From assembly GCA_963772965.1 (NCBI GenBank), contig CAVYZU010000011.1, forward strand, positions 372,001 through 436,000: DNA of 64,000 nt. Reading direction: 5' to 3'. The DNA comes from AP-15 sp963772965. GTDB taxonomy: Bacteria > Pseudomonadota > Alphaproteobacteria > ATCC43930 > CGMCC-115725. The translations under genes were made by a program, and so were the position numbers. Each line of letters begins with the position of its first letter. The stretch's first letter is position 1. Below the pieces are notes generated by a model, which saw only the letters and a list, made by a program, of their open reading frames with translations, searched no databases and had not been told where the DNA came from. Shown here one piece after another: positions 63,212 to 64,000 of this stretch.

Positions 63212-63936
63212 TGGGTCAAAAGGTCAATCCGATCGGGCTCCGGCTCGGCATCAACCGCACTTGGGATTCACGATGGTTCGCGCGCAAGGAGTACTCGAAC
63301 CTGCTACTCGATGATCTCAAGCTCAGGCGCTTTTTGAACAGGCGACTGACGCAGGCCGGACTGTCGCGGATCGTCATCGAACGCGCCGCGCGCCGGAGCC
63401 GGATCACCCTGCATTCGGCGCGGCCGGGCGTGATCATCGGCAAAAAGGGCGCCGATATCGAAAAATTGCGTGTCGACATTGCCAAAGTGACGCCCAGCGA
63501 GGTCAGCCTCAACATCGTCGAAATCCGCAAGCCCGAGATCGATGCAAAGCTCGTCGCCGACAGCATCGCGCAGCAGCTCGAGCGCCGTGTCGCATTTCGC
63601 CGGGCGATGAAGCGGGCGGTGCAGTCGGCAATGCGGCTTGGCGCGCAAGGCATCCGGATCAATTGCTCGGGCCGGCTCGGCGGCGCCGAAATCGCCCGCA
63701 TGGAGTGGTATCGCGAGGGCCGTGTGCCGCTGCACACGCTGCGGGCCGATGTCGATTTCGGTTACGGCACTGCCAAAACAACCTACGGGGTGTGTGGCGT
63801 AAAGGTTTGGGTGTTCAAGGGCGAGATCCTCGCCCATGACCCGCTGGCGCAGGAGAAGCGGGCGGCGGAAGGACAAGGACCGGCGCCGAGCCACGACCGC
63901 CCGCGCCGCGAACCAATGGGAAGAGGGGATGCTTAG
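63211..63936 (+). CDS. rpsC: 30S ribosomal protein S3
   Basis: 241 residues. GQKVNPIGLRLGINRTWDSR, a KH domain (RPGVIIGKKGADIEKLRVDI) and GRLGGAEIARMEWYREGRVP are typical; helps form the mRNA entry helicase. Starts on the last base of the rplV stop and overlaps the rplP start. Confidence 0.97.
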   Translation: MGQKVNPIGLRLGINRTWDSRWFARKEYSNLLLDDLKLRRFLNRRLTQAGLSRIVIERAARRSRITLHSARPGVIIGKKGADIEKLRVDIAKVTPSEVSLNIVEIRKPEIDAKLVADSIAQQLERRVAFRRAMKRAVQSAMRLGAQGIRINCSGRLGGAEIARMEWYREGRVPLHTLRADVDFGYGTAKTTYGVCGVKVWVFKGEILAHDPLAQEKRAAEGQGPAPSHDRPRREPMGRGDA

Positions 63937-64000
63937 TCCGAAACGTTCGAAGTACCGCAAGCAGCATAAGGGCCGGGTCCACGGTCTCGCCAAAGGCGGC
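63929..64000 (+). CDS. rplP: 50S ribosomal protein L16, N-terminus, partial
   Basis: Begins MLSPKRSKYRKQHKGRVHGL then AKGG at the window edge, the standard L16 start. Overlaps the end of rpsC by eight bases. The rest lies outside the window. Confidence 0.95.
   Translation, partial: MLSPKRSKYRKQHKGRVHGLAKGG

Overview
The window reads as a chromosome segment of a high-GC alphaproteobacterium, probably near the Rhodospirillales. The basis is the cytochrome c - kdsB - pheA neighbourhood, the tRNA-Tyr/tRNA-Gly/tuf/tRNA-Trp/secE/nusG order, a GHIDHGKT-type EF-Tu, and overall protein flavour. The genus cannot be fixed from sequence alone.

Layout. (1) 1-11.9 kb holds ordinary chromosomal genes: the start of an inositol-monophosphatase-family (HisN-like) gene, a membrane-anchored cytochrome c, kdsB (Kdo activation), pheA (phenylalanine synthesis), a secreted TPR protein, manganese catalase, an amidase with a tiny overlapping partner gene, an MDR oxidoreductase, a cytochrome P460-like protein, bluB (cobalamin lower ligand), a HicAB toxin-antitoxin pair and a Rieske ring-hydroxylating dioxygenase pair. 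(2) 12.0-35.2 kb looks like an integrated genomic island. It starts at an intact tRNA-Thr gene, and a perfect 37-bp copy of the tRNA 5' half lies at 35172-35208. Inside are a tyrosine integrase next to the tRNA, an excisionase-type regulator, a Toprim/DUF3987 replication-type module, several small mobile-element genes, and cargo: amidohydrolase, HD hydrolase, beta-helix protein, and a signalling cluster of MEDS sensor, two PAS histidine kinases and two response regulators. The right end is a graveyard of broken IS3, serine recombinase and cysteine desulfurase pieces plus an IS66-family insertion with intact ends and target duplication. (3) 35.2-41.5 kb is sparse, then carries a DDN-like reductase, an orphan CoxL-like molybdenum hydroxylase subunit and rlmB. 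(4) 41.5-64 kb is the translation/transcription core: tRNAs, tuf, secE-nusG-rplKAJL-rpoBC, rpsLG-fusA-tuf, then rpsJ-rplCDWB-rpsS-rplV-rpsC-rplP running off the end.

The main things to look at are the island with its unusual 5'-half tRNA attachment repeat, and a set of single-base frameshifts. The gene for EF-G (fusA) carries two, both an extra A inside the same Asp-Ser codon pair. In several of the broken genes, changing one or two bases restores a full-length product exactly, so consensus errors are a serious alternative to real inactivation. No CRISPR array and no phage structural genes were seen.
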